From Methanocellales archaeon (GTDB lineage Archaea > Halobacteriota > UBA148): 48,296 bases of DNA. The position numbers and the translations under genes were made by a program. The DNA is taken from assembly GCA_028715985.1 (NCBI GenBank), contig JAQUQR010000003.1:109990-158285 (forward strand). The letters are read 5' to 3'. Shown piece after piece: positions 25,346 to 37,936 of this stretch; the stretch's first letter is position 1, and each line of letters opens with the position of its first letter. The notes below the pieces were generated by a model. That model was not told the origin of the DNA. It did no database searches and saw only the letters and a list, made by a program, of their open reading frames with translations.

Positions 25346-25477
25346 ATGGATTGTATGTCTTGTGACAGATAGATGGGCGATTATGTCAAAATGGAAATAA
25401 ATGAAGAGGAAACGATTTTTTGCTGTGAAAACTGTGCAGAGGCAACTCAACTAAAAAAACGAAAAGAAAATAATTAG
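25346..25477 (+). pseudogene. Small zinc-ribbon ORF with an in-frame TAG
   Basis: ATG 25346 opens MDCMSCDR, then TAG (25370-25372), then in the same frame MGDYVKMEINEEETIFCCEN followed by CAEATQLKKRKENN to TAG 25475-25477. Read through, the 43-codon product has CxxC at the start and CENC later, the layout of a small zinc ribbon; neither half alone does. TTATAAAA at 25306-25313 could be its promoter. It is either a gene with a recent nonsense mutation or a recoded (for example pyrrolysine) codon. TAG is a common stop in this window, which favours decay. The rest of the 475-base gap (25208-25682) shows nothing else. Confidence 0.45.
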
Positions 25478-25682
25478 AAAAAACACCGAAACCAAAAATA
25501 CAAACAAGCATTATCTGGTTACGAGTGAAATGATGATCGAAAGCTCCGCCAGAAGAGATGGGGATATCAAAAGATTGCCAATTATATCTCGGAGAAGGCG
25601 AACAAGAACATCTTCGCGCAGACGATGTGGTACTGGGTAAACAAGAGGTGGTAAGTGTTGAACACGTATAAAGTGGGGCGGC

Positions 25683-26207
25683 ATGATGATCATAAGTGAC
25701 ATTTTCTTAACATCAAGCCAGATCTCAATAGTTGGCTTAATTGTCATCATAGCCAGTGCCATATTTACAATAGTCTGCTATACTTATCAAAAAGAGTGGA
25801 ACATTGGAGATATAGATGGAGTAGCCAAAACTCAAGATAAGAATGTAGAGGGCTACCTATATGCTGGAATAATTTTCTGCCTTCATTTTCCCCTTGTCAG
25901 GGTGGAAGTATTTTTTGAAGAGATAAATGGAAGAGACGTCGTTGCAGAGATTTTCGATTTCGTGCCCATGGATGTGGGGCATCATAGTGTTTTGACCTAC
26001 TGTAAAGTGACAGGTAAAAGCGGTATAGTTTCTAGTACACTTACACTTGGGACATATGATATTCATTTTATTAGTACTGACCAGGAACCTAGAGAAGTAA
26101 AATTTAAAATTAAAGAAAAAGCTTTTTTCAGACCTTTTGAGAAATTCACTGGAGTGGGTTTGACACTTCTAACTATTGGATTCGTACTTTTAGTTGCTGG
26201 ATTTTAA
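25683..26207 (+). CDS. Unknown protein with two membrane segments flanking a soluble domain
   Basis: The 174-residue product has hydrophobic segments at about residues 12-34 (SQISIVGLIVIIASAIFTIV) and at the C-terminus (GVGLTLLTIGFVLLVAGF). Between them lies a beta-rich domain of about 110 residues with VEVFFEEINGRDVVAEI and LTLGTYDIHFIST. No family is recognised. The start is ATG 25683. The next gene on the same strand, about 100 bases away, is a TPR-Ser/Thr kinase, so a sensor or partner role is possible but unproven. Confidence 0.65.
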   Translation: MMIISDIFLTSSQISIVGLIVIIASAIFTIVCYTYQKEWNIGDIDGVAKTQDKNVEGYLYAGIIFCLHFPLVRVEVFFEEINGRDVVAEIFDFVPMDVGHHSVLTYCKVTGKSGIVSSTLTLGTYDIHFISTDQEPREVKFKIKEKAFFRPFEKFTGVGLTLLTIGFVLLVAGF

Positions 26208-26305
26208 TTTTCGCCTTTTCATCAACCTTAAATTCTACAACCGACATGCGACACTTTTATTTTGATCGTAATCACAACCATCATTGTAAAAAAAGGAGGC
26301 TCTTC

Positions 26306-27946
26306 ATGGAAGTTCTGACAGTGGAAAAGATGGCAGACTTTGCTAGGTTTGAAATTGAAAGCTTCTCCAAGTCACCATCAGCTTTTTTTAAAAGAATCGA
26401 ATCTGAATATATACTTAGAATAGAAAAAAACATTACCATAAGTGAATTTCAGAAAATGATATCAGATCCAGTGTTGGATGGAGATGCCTTAATATTATTT
26501 TTAGAAATATTAAGACATGTCGGCATCAAGATCCGATGGCATGAAGCAATTTTAGTATCAACACCTGAACTCATGCATTGGAACCACGATGAATTTGGAG
26601 ATCCAATTCAGGCAGTTCAAATTGGTTACGATGCTCTTGAATGTGTAAGCCTGAAAGATTGTTTAGAAAAGCCTGATTTTGAATCTCAATATAATATGAT
26701 TCTTTTTAATATTGCTAATGGTTGGTTATCACTTGGAAGATATAAGAAGTCCATTGCTCTATTCCAAGAAGCTCTTGATTTGGCTGAGAAAAGAGATGAC
26801 AGATTATCCGTCGCTCAAATATACCAGAATTTAGGAGTATGTTATCGTGGTATAAATGACCTCTTCAAGGCAAAGGAGTGTTATAAAACTGCTTTTAGAA
26901 TCTATGAGAAGATGAACCATCCCAGCGCTGATATTTGCTGGGGGAATCTAAGATCTATCGAGGTAGACCTAAGTTTTCCTCCAAATGGTATTATTGAAAT
27001 CTCCGGCATAAAAACAACCAGTGGATTTGTTATTAAACACCCTAATTGGGATTTTTATAAACCCGAACAAACATTTCCTATTATTCCTTTCAAAAACCGA
27101 GAATTGGATGATTGCCCCCTTTCCTCTAACCAATGGCTGAGAAGTTCGACTGGTCTTAAGTACGAGATAAAGGAAGGGTTAGGAAGTGGCGGGGCCGGTG
27201 TTGTCTATAAAGCTTTGATAGAAGGTATAAAAGAGCTGGTAGCCATAAAGGTTCTTGCCCCAGACTACAGGTTTAGGAGTTCACCGTCAATGAGAGAGCG
27301 TTTCGAGAGAGAGATTCAGAGGCTACAGAGCCTAAGCCCCGACTTTTTAGTTGCAATCAGAGATAGGGGGACTGTCTTTGGATATCCATATTATGTCATG
27401 GATTTTTGCACTGGCGGCTCTCTAAGAGACCGAATAGACCAGGATACCCTATCTACCGAAGGAAAGTTAGCCGTAATGGTTAGGATCGCAGAATGCATAG
27501 ACTACATACATTCAATGAAGTTAATACACAGGGATTTAAAGCCTGATAATATCATGTTCAAAGATGGTCGCGCGCTTATCTCAGATCTTGGGTTGGCTAG
27601 AAGCGTAATAGAAGAAGACATGTCGCTAACCGAGACTGGAGCGATTATAGGCAGTAAGGATTACATGTCTCCTGAGCAAAGGAAAAACCCGAAGGAGGTT
27701 ACGAAAGCAACAGATTATTACTCTTTTGGAGTTATTCTTTACGAATTGTTTTCCGGAGAGCTGCCTAGAGCAGGGTCGTTCCCTGATTATTTGAAGAAAA
27801 TAGCTAATCCTGAGGTAAGTAAGGTAGTACGAAAGATAACGGAAGACCTATTAAATGAAAATGCGGAATATAGAACGAAGCGATGGCCTATCTCTATTGA
27901 AGCCCTTCGCACGCTATATGAGAAAATGTCAGATAGAACAAAGTAA
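26306..27946 (+). CDS. TPR-containing Ser/Thr protein kinase
   Basis: ATG 26306 follows GGAGG by six bases, giving 546 residues; an upstream ATG at 26246 has no such site. Two TPR-like repeats lie at about residues 128-218 (GWLSLGRYKKSIALFQEALDL; NLGVCYRGINDLFKAKECYK). The Hanks-type kinase domain spans about 286-540: P-loop GLGSGGAGVVYKA, VAIKVL with the lysine, HRDLKPDN near 407, DLG in place of DFG near 426, and APE-like SPEQ. All catalytic residues appear present. It should phosphorylate Ser/Thr in response to partners bound by the TPRs. No membrane segment is seen. Confidence 0.88.
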   Translation: MEVLTVEKMADFARFEIESFSKSPSAFFKRIESEYILRIEKNITISEFQKMISDPVLDGDALILFLEILRHVGIKIRWHEAILVSTPELMHWNHDEFGDPIQAVQIGYDALECVSLKDCLEKPDFESQYNMILFNIANGWLSLGRYKKSIALFQEALDLAEKRDDRLSVAQIYQNLGVCYRGINDLFKAKECYKTAFRIYEKMNHPSADICWGNLRSIEVDLSFPPNGIIEISGIKTTSGFVIKHPNWDFYKPEQTFPIIPFKNRELDDCPLSSNQWLRSSTGLKYEIKEGLGSGGAGVVYKALIEGIKELVAIKVLAPDYRFRSSPSMRERFEREIQRLQSLSPDFLVAIRDRGTVFGYPYYVMDFCTGGSLRDRIDQDTLSTEGKLAVMVRIAECIDYIHSMKLIHRDLKPDNIMFKDGRALISDLGLARSVIEEDMSLTETGAIIGSKDYMSPEQRKNPKEVTKATDYYSFGVILYELFSGELPRAGSFPDYLKKIANPEVSKVVRKITEDLLNENAEYRTKRWPISIEALRTLYEKMSDRTK

Positions 27947-28451
27947 GAAATAATGCAGGAAAATTTCTAGATCAATAAACGCTGATATACTCTGTAATCT
28001 CATTGACCGCATTATGGCGTGAATCTATCAGCTTTGTTACATGTCTTTTACCTCTCATGTCCCTCCGCAGACTTTAGCTGTTTCCAACGGGCGAACTGGC
28101 ACTAATGATCAAGGTACAAAAAGGCAGTTCCTGATAAACAGGCTGCGGAATCTCTAGCTTTCAAACACTGGTCTAAGAAGCCGATTTTGTGTTAATGTTG
28201 CATATGGAGAATCCACAGAATAGAGAATTCAAGTGTTACTCTATTGCCTGTTCTGTCCATTAGAATAGATCTAAATTTGTCTAACTACTGTAATCATCGA
28301 CTTGATTGCCATAATTTGACTCTCTAAATGTAAATTCAAACCCCCAAAATTTATTTGACGGTGCCATCAACTTTCGGAAGTACCATTTAGAAACCAAAAC
28401 TCTTAAGTACTGACAGACTTACATAAGGAGGCTCAATAAAGGACTTCTCCC
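27947..28451. other. Gap before the rRNA operon, about 500 bases
   Basis: No full gene is seen. On the minus strand a short frame at 27972-28058, after GGAGGG, encodes 28 residues (MRGKRHVTKLIDSRHNAVNE then ITEYISVY) that look protein-like but match nothing known. It may be a gene end or relic. The remainder shows no fold or repeat that can be supported. Confidence 0.4.
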
Positions 28452-28516
28452 ATGCTTGTGGATATTCGATATCTCAAGCATAACTATTATATATTGTAGA
28501 AGTCATACTATACAAC
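28452..28516 (+). promoter_or_regulatory. rRNA operon promoter region with a 30-bp palindrome
   Basis: An imperfect palindrome (ATGCTTG 28452-28458; CAAGCAT 28475-28481; inner GATAT/ATATC) directly precedes a TATA-like TATTATATATTG at about 28484-28495. A second TATA-like ATACTATACAA lies near 28507-28517. The positions suit transcription starts between about 28510 and 28545, ahead of 16S. The palindrome may bind a regulator of rRNA synthesis or end transcription from the left. Confidence 0.5.
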
Positions 28517-28574
28517 CGTACTGATTATAGTACAGTCTAGGTGGAGACGTGAGTAATTTCACGTCTGACGTTCG

Positions 28575-28603
28575 CCTTAACAGTTCGGTCACTCCGATCG
28601 GTG
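28575..28603 (+). other. 16S precursor processing stem, left arm
   Basis: CCTTAACAG (28575-28583) and CCGATCGG (28594-28601) pair with CCGATC and CTGTTAGGG at 30122-30148 just after 16S. The paired segments are separated by unpaired bases on both sides, as in the bulge-helix-bulge cut by archaeal splicing endonuclease during rRNA maturation. Confidence 0.7.
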
Positions 28604-28635
28604 TATTTTTTTTTAAAAAAACCTCAAAAATTCCA

Positions 28636-30109
<1,474 letters not shown>

Positions 30110-30266
30110 AACGAAATACAACCGATCAGAGCCGAAAAACTGTTAGGGTATGTAAAGTCCTATAAGATTCGTTGGGAACTCCCTGGAGTTTTCCTTATAC
30201 TTGGAATGCTCCTTATAGTTGGAATGCATATGCTCTATTGGGTGTAACGAGCTGTGTCTTTGTGTT

Positions 30267-30377
30267 GGGCTCGTAGCTCAGTTGGAAGAGCGCTGCCTTT
30301 GCATCCTAAGGGCTTTATCCCTTTGAAACCCAAGGTGAAATAGGCAGAGGCCCTGGGTTCAAATCCCAGCGAGTCCA
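30267..30377 (+). tRNA. tRNA-Ala(TGC) with a 38-nt intron
   Basis: Located in the 16S-23S spacer as in most euryarchaea. Acceptor strands GGGCTCG (30267-30273) and CGAGTCC (30370-30376) pair with the G3-U70 identity pair and discriminator A. The anticodon stem is CTGCC/GGCAG with anticodon TGC at 30300-30302. An intron (30304-30341) follows position 37, which is uncommon for this spacer tRNA. Confidence 0.93.
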
Positions 30378-30580
30378 TTTCCAAGGGGAAACCATGTTTC
30401 TACCTTGGTATTCCTCTTATAAGGGGGGCTTAAAAATGACAGGAAACTTTAGGTTTCTGGTCACAGGAAATCTTTGATTTCCGGGGGTTTTAAAACCTCT
30501 TTTGATGGGTGCACCTGATGAGAGAGATCTCGTCCGGGAAGGGTGGATAGCGTTTACGTTAACGTTAATCAGCTAGATGA

Positions 30581-30622
30581 GACCATACATAAGTTTGTGA
30601 CCTAGACGCTCACTGAGTTCAG
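30581..30622 (+). other. 23S precursor processing stem, left arm
   Basis: The outer arm at 30581-30602 (GACCATACATAAGTTTGTGA and CC) pairs with 33611-33633. The inner CTGAGTTCAG (30613-30622) pairs with CTGAATTCAG at 33592-33601. The unpaired stretches between them fit bulge-helix-bulge processing sites. These arms set the approximate limits used for 23S. Confidence 0.7.
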
Positions 30623-33591
<2,969 letters not shown>

Positions 33592-33682
33592 CTGAATTCA
33601 GGCGATATTTGGGTCGCAAACTTATGTGTGGTCAGTTCTATCTTAGGTAGGGCAAGATATCAAAAGGCTGCTATCCTTTGAT

Positions 33683-33804
33683 GCCAAGGTGGCGGAATGG
33701 TTAACGCAGCCGCCTGCAGCTGAAAAAGAGGATCATCGAAGGAGCAACGTAGTTTCTTCTCGGTGGAGAGCGGCTTTTTGCCGGTTCAATTCCGGTCCTT
33801 GGCT
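33683..33804 (+). tRNA. tRNA-Cys(GCA) with a 49-nt intron
   Basis: Located between 23S and 5S, as in several euryarchaea. Acceptor strands GCCAAGG (33683-33689) and CCTTGGC (33797-33803) pair, with discriminator T. The anticodon stem is GCCGC/GCGGC with anticodon GCA at 33716-33718; the T arm is GCCGG/CCGGT. An intron (33720-33768) follows position 37. Confidence 0.92.
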
Positions 33805-33845
33805 TCTGAAATTCTTGAAACTAAGTGTAGAAGCATTCATACGTT

Positions 33846-33972
33846 GGGCATAGCGGTCATAGCGACGGGGAAACTCCTGGTCCCATCTCGAACCCAGAAG
33901 ATAAGACCGTCCGCGTTCTATGCTGTACTGCGGAGCGCGAGCACGTGGGAACCATAGATCGCTGCTATGCTC
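33846..33972 (+). rRNA. rrf: 5S ribosomal RNA
   Basis: The terminal helix pairs GGGCATAGCGG near 33846 with CGCTGCTATGCTC ending 33972. The internal CTCCTGGTCCCATCTCGAACCCAGAAG (given here by position 33883-33909) is the typical 5S loop region. About 127 bases long; ends approximate within a few bases. Confidence 0.92.
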
Positions 33973-33975
33973 AAT

Positions 33976-34017
33976 TATATTTGTTTTTTCGCATGATCCT
34001 GCTCAAAGGGGTCATGC
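33976..34017 (+). terminator. Probable rRNA operon terminator region
   Basis: Just after 5S, a T-rich run (TTATATTTGTTTTTTC, about 33975-33990) is followed by a stable hairpin GCATGATCC/GGGTCATGC at 33991-34017. Archaeal transcription mostly ends at T runs, so the run is the likely stop; the hairpin may protect the 3' end. Confidence 0.5.
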
Positions 34018-34152
34018 TTAGGGGTCAAAAACTACATCGGTCAAATTTTGGGCTTTGTTAAGTTATAAAAATAAAGTCAATAAGCATTCTCAAATTTGTA
34101 GTAATATATTTATGATATTATTCTAAACTACTTGTCATCTTTTTTTGAAATT

Positions 34153-34447
34153 GAGTGAGGATGGTAAGCCTCCTTTTGTTTCAGCGGCATTCGTCTGAGC
34201 GCCATACTTGGGTATCGGCTGGACTCCTCATCTACCCATCTTTGGCTTGCACCTACGAGGTTTCGCCGTTCCACCCACAACCTACACGACCTCGTTCTTG
34301 CGAAGTCATCGCATTAGTGTAGCGTGGTATCGTTTCTGTGCCAGAGCCAAGACTCTCGCCTTGTGCGCTTACGCGCACTCGTATGTCCAGATGGTGGGAG
34401 GACTTTCCTCACAACCTTCGGTTGCGGCAACCGCCCCTCCTCTCTCT
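34153..34447 (-). ncRNA. rnpB: RNase P RNA
   Basis: On the minus strand, conserved RNase P elements appear in order: GAGGAAAGTCCTCCCACC near the 5' end, ACAGAAACGATACC, GGTGGAACGGCGAAACC, and CAGACGAATGCCGCTG with GGAGGCTTAC at the 3' end. The 5' GAGAGAGGAGGG and 3' CCATCCTCACTC form stem P1, setting the approximate limits (about 295 bases). It cleaves 5' leaders of tRNA precursors. A TATA element at 34471-34478 lies about 28 bases upstream. Confidence 0.9.
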
Positions 34448-34470
34448 ATCCTATATTCACACAAAAAAAC

Positions 34471-34478
34471 ATATATAT
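34471..34478. promoter_or_regulatory. Symmetric TATA element between rnpB and the AMMECR1 gene
   Basis: ATATATAT here is the only TATA-like run between the two divergent genes. Its centre is about 28 bases from the RNase P RNA 5' end and about 27 bases from the AMMECR1 GTG. A-rich flanks on both sides resemble BRE elements, so one element could serve both directions. Confidence 0.5.
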
Positions 34479-34501
34479 CTTTTGCTCCCAAATAACAAAA
34501 T

Positions 34502-35092
34502 GTGTTAACTCTCGGAGAGGGTGTAAGGGCAGTAAAGCTTGCTAGGAGCGCTATTGATAAATATGTTAGGGATGGTGAGCTATTTCATCCAGAGAAATTA
34601 CCGACAAAATTTAGTGAGAAAAGAGGTGTGTTCGTTACCTTACATAAAAATGGCCTAAGGGGGTGTATAGGGTACCCCTATCCCACTATGCCATTGGGTG
34701 AAGCCATCATCGATTCTGCGATAAATTCTGCTAAGAACGATCCAAGATTTATGCCTGTTAGGGCAGAGGAACTGGACGAAATAACAATTGAGGTCACTGT
34801 GCTAACTCCGCCAAGACTTATTCATGCTAAGCCAACGACGTTACCACAAAAAATAGAGATTGGAAAACATGGCTTGATAGTCACTAAAGGAGGGAATCAG
34901 GGGCTTCTTTTACCACAAGTTGCCATTGAGCACCAATTTGACGAAGAAGAATTCCTCTCTCAGGCATGTATGAAAGCAGGATTATATCCGGACTCGTGGT
35001 TGGAAGAAGATACGCAAATACATGTTTTCGAGGGGCAAATATTTGCGGAAAACTCTCCAGCAGGGGACATAGGGGAGAAAAAAATTATATAG
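34502..35092 (+). CDS. AMMECR1 family protein
   Basis: The 196-residue protein carries the AMMECR1 signature LRGCIGYPYPTMPLGEAIID about residue 52, preceded by GVFVTLHKNG. It continues with DPRFMPVRAEELDEITIEVTVL and ends in the KAGLYPDSW region. The family is conserved from archaea to humans, but its biochemical role is unsettled. Start GTG 34502 fits a leaderless transcript from the shared TATA element. Its last eight bases overlap the end of the convergent DUF47 gene. Confidence 0.9.
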   Translation: MLTLGEGVRAVKLARSAIDKYVRDGELFHPEKLPTKFSEKRGVFVTLHKNGLRGCIGYPYPTMPLGEAIIDSAINSAKNDPRFMPVRAEELDEITIEVTVLTPPRLIHAKPTTLPQKIEIGKHGLIVTKGGNQGLLLPQVAIEHQFDEEEFLSQACMKAGLYPDSWLEEDTQIHVFEGQIFAENSPAGDIGEKKII

Positions 35093-35768
35093 ATATCACC
35101 ATCGTTCTAAGGCGATCGACTGCCCTAGCTGCATTGTCTGATACATCCCCAAGTACATCCAAGATTTTGGCCAGATGGAAAACACCCAAGGTGCCTATTT
35201 CATCCTCAGCGAGAAAGATTTTTTTGGTCAGCAAGATCTCGATTGTGTCAATCTCATGCTCTAGTTTCTCCACAGGGGGTATTAGTTCTAACGTCTCTTT
35301 TATATCTTTTTTTCTAAAAGATGTTGATACTAATTGAGAAATACTCTCAGTCACTTTTAGATATGCATCAATCGCCTTCATAGTCATATGTGTCATTTCT
35401 GTTAACCCCCTCTTGATCTCCTCTGGTAGAACGTATGATTTGAGCGTCATCAGTTTGGCAACATCCTCAGCACAATCTGATATTCCATCTTGTGGTTTTA
35501 AGAATTCCAGTATATCTTGTCGATTAACTGGTAAAAGCACTGAATATGGTACTCTTTTTCTTATCTCTTGTTTGATTATGTCTGCTTCATGCTCTAGGCC
35601 AGATATCTCCTCATTGAGTTCCTGTACTTTTTCAACATCGCCATCGCAATATGCTTGAACAATCTCTTCTAATTTATATGCTGCTTCGCATGCCTTCTCC
35701 GCATGAGAGTACAACGGCTTAAATGGTGATTCTGCAAAAATACCTAAAATCGAACGCATGTATCTCAT
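35085..35768 (-). CDS. DUF47 PhoU-like protein, PiT partner
   Basis: The 227 residues are helical and match the DUF47/TIGR00153 family: LEHEADIIKQEIRKRVPYSVLLPVNRQDI (by position about residues 58-86), QDGISDCAEDVAKLM, and LEHEIDTIEILL. The family has a PhoU-type fold with metal-binding acidic clusters. It is usually encoded beside PiT phosphate transporters, here 82 bases downstream of one. It probably regulates that transporter at the membrane. ATG 35768 follows GGGG by a few bases. Confidence 0.88.
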   Translation of the reverse strand: MRYMRSILGIFAESPFKPLYSHAEKACEAAYKLEEIVQAYCDGDVEKVQELNEEISGLEHEADIIKQEIRKRVPYSVLLPVNRQDILEFLKPQDGISDCAEDVAKLMTLKSYVLPEEIKRGLTEMTHMTMKAIDAYLKVTESISQLVSTSFRKKDIKETLELIPPVEKLEHEIDTIEILLTKKIFLAEDEIGTLGVFHLAKILDVLGDVSDNAARAVDRLRTMVISI

Positions 35769-35850
35769 ATTGTCCCCAATTCCTACATATGAATTTAATT
35801 CAAACGATTAATCATTAACATCTTTATGATATTTAAATCAACTGTATGTC

Positions 35851-36858
35851 TCATATTATCATCAACCCTAGATAGGTCACAGCTGCAATGACCATTACGA
35901 TTGGGACGGTTAACACCCACGAAAAAACTATTTTCCTTATCACACTTAGATCTACTGCCTCTAACCCGCCAGCGAGTCCAACTCCCACCACGCTTCCAAC
36001 TATTGTGTGTGTGGTTGATACGGGCATTCCAAATGAGGAGCAGACCAATACGGTGGCAGCAGCTCCAAATTGCGCTGCAAAGGCATTGGCAGGCGTCAAC
36101 TCTGTGATCTTTTTGCCTATGGTCTCGATTATTCTGTATCCCCAGGTAAACATGCCCAATACGATGCCAAAACCTCCAAAGGCCAGGACCCAAATTGGCA
36201 GCTCCATCCCCATAGTCCCCAAGGCTGCAGATAACGGACCTATTGCATTCGCTACATCATTGGAGCCAAGTGCAAATATCACCCAACATGAGGCGACAAC
36301 CTCAAGAAATCTGAGGGGTCGATCAGCCCTAAGTGGGTCATCCATTCGTTCAAGTAACCGTCGAATCATCGTGAATAACAGAAATGCTACCACTCCTCCT
36401 GCAACCGGGGAAAGGACCCAGCTAGCCACAATTTTGAGTAGAACCGCCCAGACAATATCTCCCATGTTTATGGTTCCTTGGCTGACAGAAACCAGCCCAA
36501 AGCCAAGCATTGCACCGACTATGGAATGAGATGTTGATACTGGAAGATTGAGATATGTGGCAAAGGTAATCCACATTCCAGCAGCCAAAGTAGCAGCCAA
36601 TGCCCCCAGCATGACAGAGTGCGCATCGATCAGCGAGATCGGAACGATGCCCTTTGCCACTGTTTCCGTTACCCTGGAGCCAAATAGCACAGCGCCTGAA
36701 AAACTCACCACTCCGCCTAGTACAATGGCTTGTTTGAGGCTTAATGTACCGATGCCGACCGTAGTCCCCATCGCATTTGCTAGATCGTTCGATCCTACGT
36801 TCCATGCCATGTATAGCCCAGCGGCGAATATCGCGATGATTAAAGGGTCGAATATCAC
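35851..36858 (-). CDS. pitA: PiT family inorganic phosphate transporter
   Basis: This 335-residue integral membrane protein has the two inverted PHO4 halves. GSNDLANAMGTTVG (about residues 22-35) is matched by GSNDVANAIGPLSA (about 197-210), and PVSTSHSIVGAMLG by PVSTTHTIVGSVVG. These paired motifs bind phosphate and cation. It provides low-affinity ion-coupled phosphate (or metal-phosphate) uptake. The DUF47 partner follows on the same strand. The PstSCAB system lies just upstream, so both uptake routes are neighbours. Confidence 0.94.
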   Translation of the reverse strand: MIFDPLIIAIFAAGLYMAWNVGSNDLANAMGTTVGIGTLSLKQAIVLGGVVSFSGAVLFGSRVTETVAKGIVPISLIDAHSVMLGALAATLAAGMWITFATYLNLPVSTSHSIVGAMLGFGLVSVSQGTINMGDIVWAVLLKIVASWVLSPVAGGVVAFLLFTMIRRLLERMDDPLRADRPLRFLEVVASCWVIFALGSNDVANAIGPLSAALGTMGMELPIWVLAFGGFGIVLGMFTWGYRIIETIGKKITELTPANAFAAQFGAAATVLVCSSFGMPVSTTHTIVGSVVGVGLAGGLEAVDLSVIRKIVFSWVLTVPIVMVIAAVTYLGLMII

Positions 36859-36932
36859 TCGTTCACCTACCTAATGATGGGAAGCTATTTAACGTCTATG
36901 GGCCCGTAAAGAGGGCAAGTATACAAGTGGCT

Positions 36933-37012
36933 GACTGGTATATGCCGGTCCATCTGCAGCAGGTGGCGTAACCAGCGTGTTAGATCATCTGAACACGATC
37001 CCACCTACTACT
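36933..37012 (+). pseudogene. Decayed fragment of a dihydroorotase gene
   Basis: About 80 bases match part of the intact pyrC at 43643-43728 in the same orientation: GACTGGTATA, CCATCTGC, GGTGGCGT then ACCAGCGTG, and a final 22-base identical run ending in ACCTACTACT. Small gaps and base changes break the frame. It lies between phoU and the PiT gene. It is best read as a relic of a duplication or of a second pyrC copy. Confidence 0.75.
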
Positions 37013-37030
37013 GCGAAAGATCATATAATT

Positions 37031-37687
37031 CTAACCAAGCTTTATCCTTTCGCCAGTGACCATGTATATGACCCTGCCAGCAATGTTGCATGCATGATCG
37101 CCTATTCGCTCTAAATGCAACGCAACGAAAGTCAGATTACTTGCGTTTGAAATGCATTTTGGATCTTCTATCATGATCGTCAGCAATTCCCGCCTGATTT
37201 GATCAAATAGTCCATCTAACAAATCATCTCGCGCTGAGATATCACCAAGCATTTTTATATCTCCTGATGAAAACGCTAAAAGGCAATCAGAAATCATGCC
37301 TTGTGAAATCTCCGACATCCTGGGTATATCAATCAGCGGTTTTGCGAAAGATTCATTCGCCATCCTCTGAACAATCTCCGCAATGTCACCCGCGAGATCG
37401 CTGATCCTGTCGAAATCCGTTATTATCTTCATGCAAGTTTCTATCGTTCTGAGGTCAACAGCCATGGGCTGTTGAAGCGCAAGCAGTCTGATACAATTTT
37501 TTTCTATATCAAATTCCAATTTGTCTATTCTATTATTCTCCTTGATTATCTTTGATGATAATTCCATATCTCGCTGGACGAGAGCTTTGATCGCATTTCC
37601 CGCAGATTCCTTAGCCAGCTCACCCATCCTCTGAACATCTTTTTTGAGCTTTTTCAAATCCTCTATGTATTCTTTTCTTACTTCCAT
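37031..37687 (-). CDS. phoU: PhoU phosphate-signalling protein
   Basis: This 218-residue, all-helical protein has two PhoU repeats. The first has AGNAIKALVQRDMELSSKII and LDKLEF-like spacing (IDKLEFDIEKNCIRLLAL); the second ends FVALHLERIGDHACNIAGRVIYM. The conserved ERIGDHAxNIAE-type segment is a metal-binding hallmark. It tunes PstSCAB transport and phosphate signalling. It is the last gene of the pst operon, about 250 bases after pstB, with a small ORF between them. Confidence 0.94.
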   Translation of the reverse strand: MEVRKEYIEDLKKLKKDVQRMGELAKESAGNAIKALVQRDMELSSKIIKENNRIDKLEFDIEKNCIRLLALQQPMAVDLRTIETCMKIITDFDRISDLAGDIAEIVQRMANESFAKPLIDIPRMSEISQGMISDCLLAFSSGDIKMLGDISARDDLLDGLFDQIRRELLTIMIEDPKCISNASNLTFVALHLERIGDHACNIAGRVIYMVTGERIKLG

Positions 37688-37722
37688 ACTAGACTACCCC
37701 CACATACTTCTCCATCTTTTCC

Positions 37723-37872
37723 CTACTTGGGAACAAATCCAGAATAGACGGTAGACTCAAATGTGACCCTGACTTCTCTCTCATTGAGTTCAAGAAAAAT
37801 ATGTTTTTTACCAGAAAATGCTTTGTAAGTCTTCAAAATTCGCGCTCTCCTATCATTTTTTGCTCCTTTCAT
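37723..37872 (-). CDS. Small unknown protein between pstB and phoU
   Basis: In the 249-base gap, an ATG at 37872 opens 49 codons on the operon strand: MKGAKNDRRARILKTYKAFS, GKKHIFLELNEREVRVTFES, TVYSGFVPK, then TAG. A basic N-terminus precedes a strand-like core (HIFLEL, VRVTFES). AGAAGAG lies upstream; a TTG start after GGAGAG is also possible. Composition and position within the operon favour a real gene. No family is recognised; a small regulator of phosphate uptake is a guess. Confidence 0.5.
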   Translation of the reverse strand: MKGAKNDRRARILKTYKAFSGKKHIFLELNEREVRVTFESTVYSGFVPK

Positions 37873-37936
37873 GGAATTCTGCTCTTCTTATTTCTATTTT
37901 TTCTATGTATCGAAATAAATAAATCTCTTCCATTAA

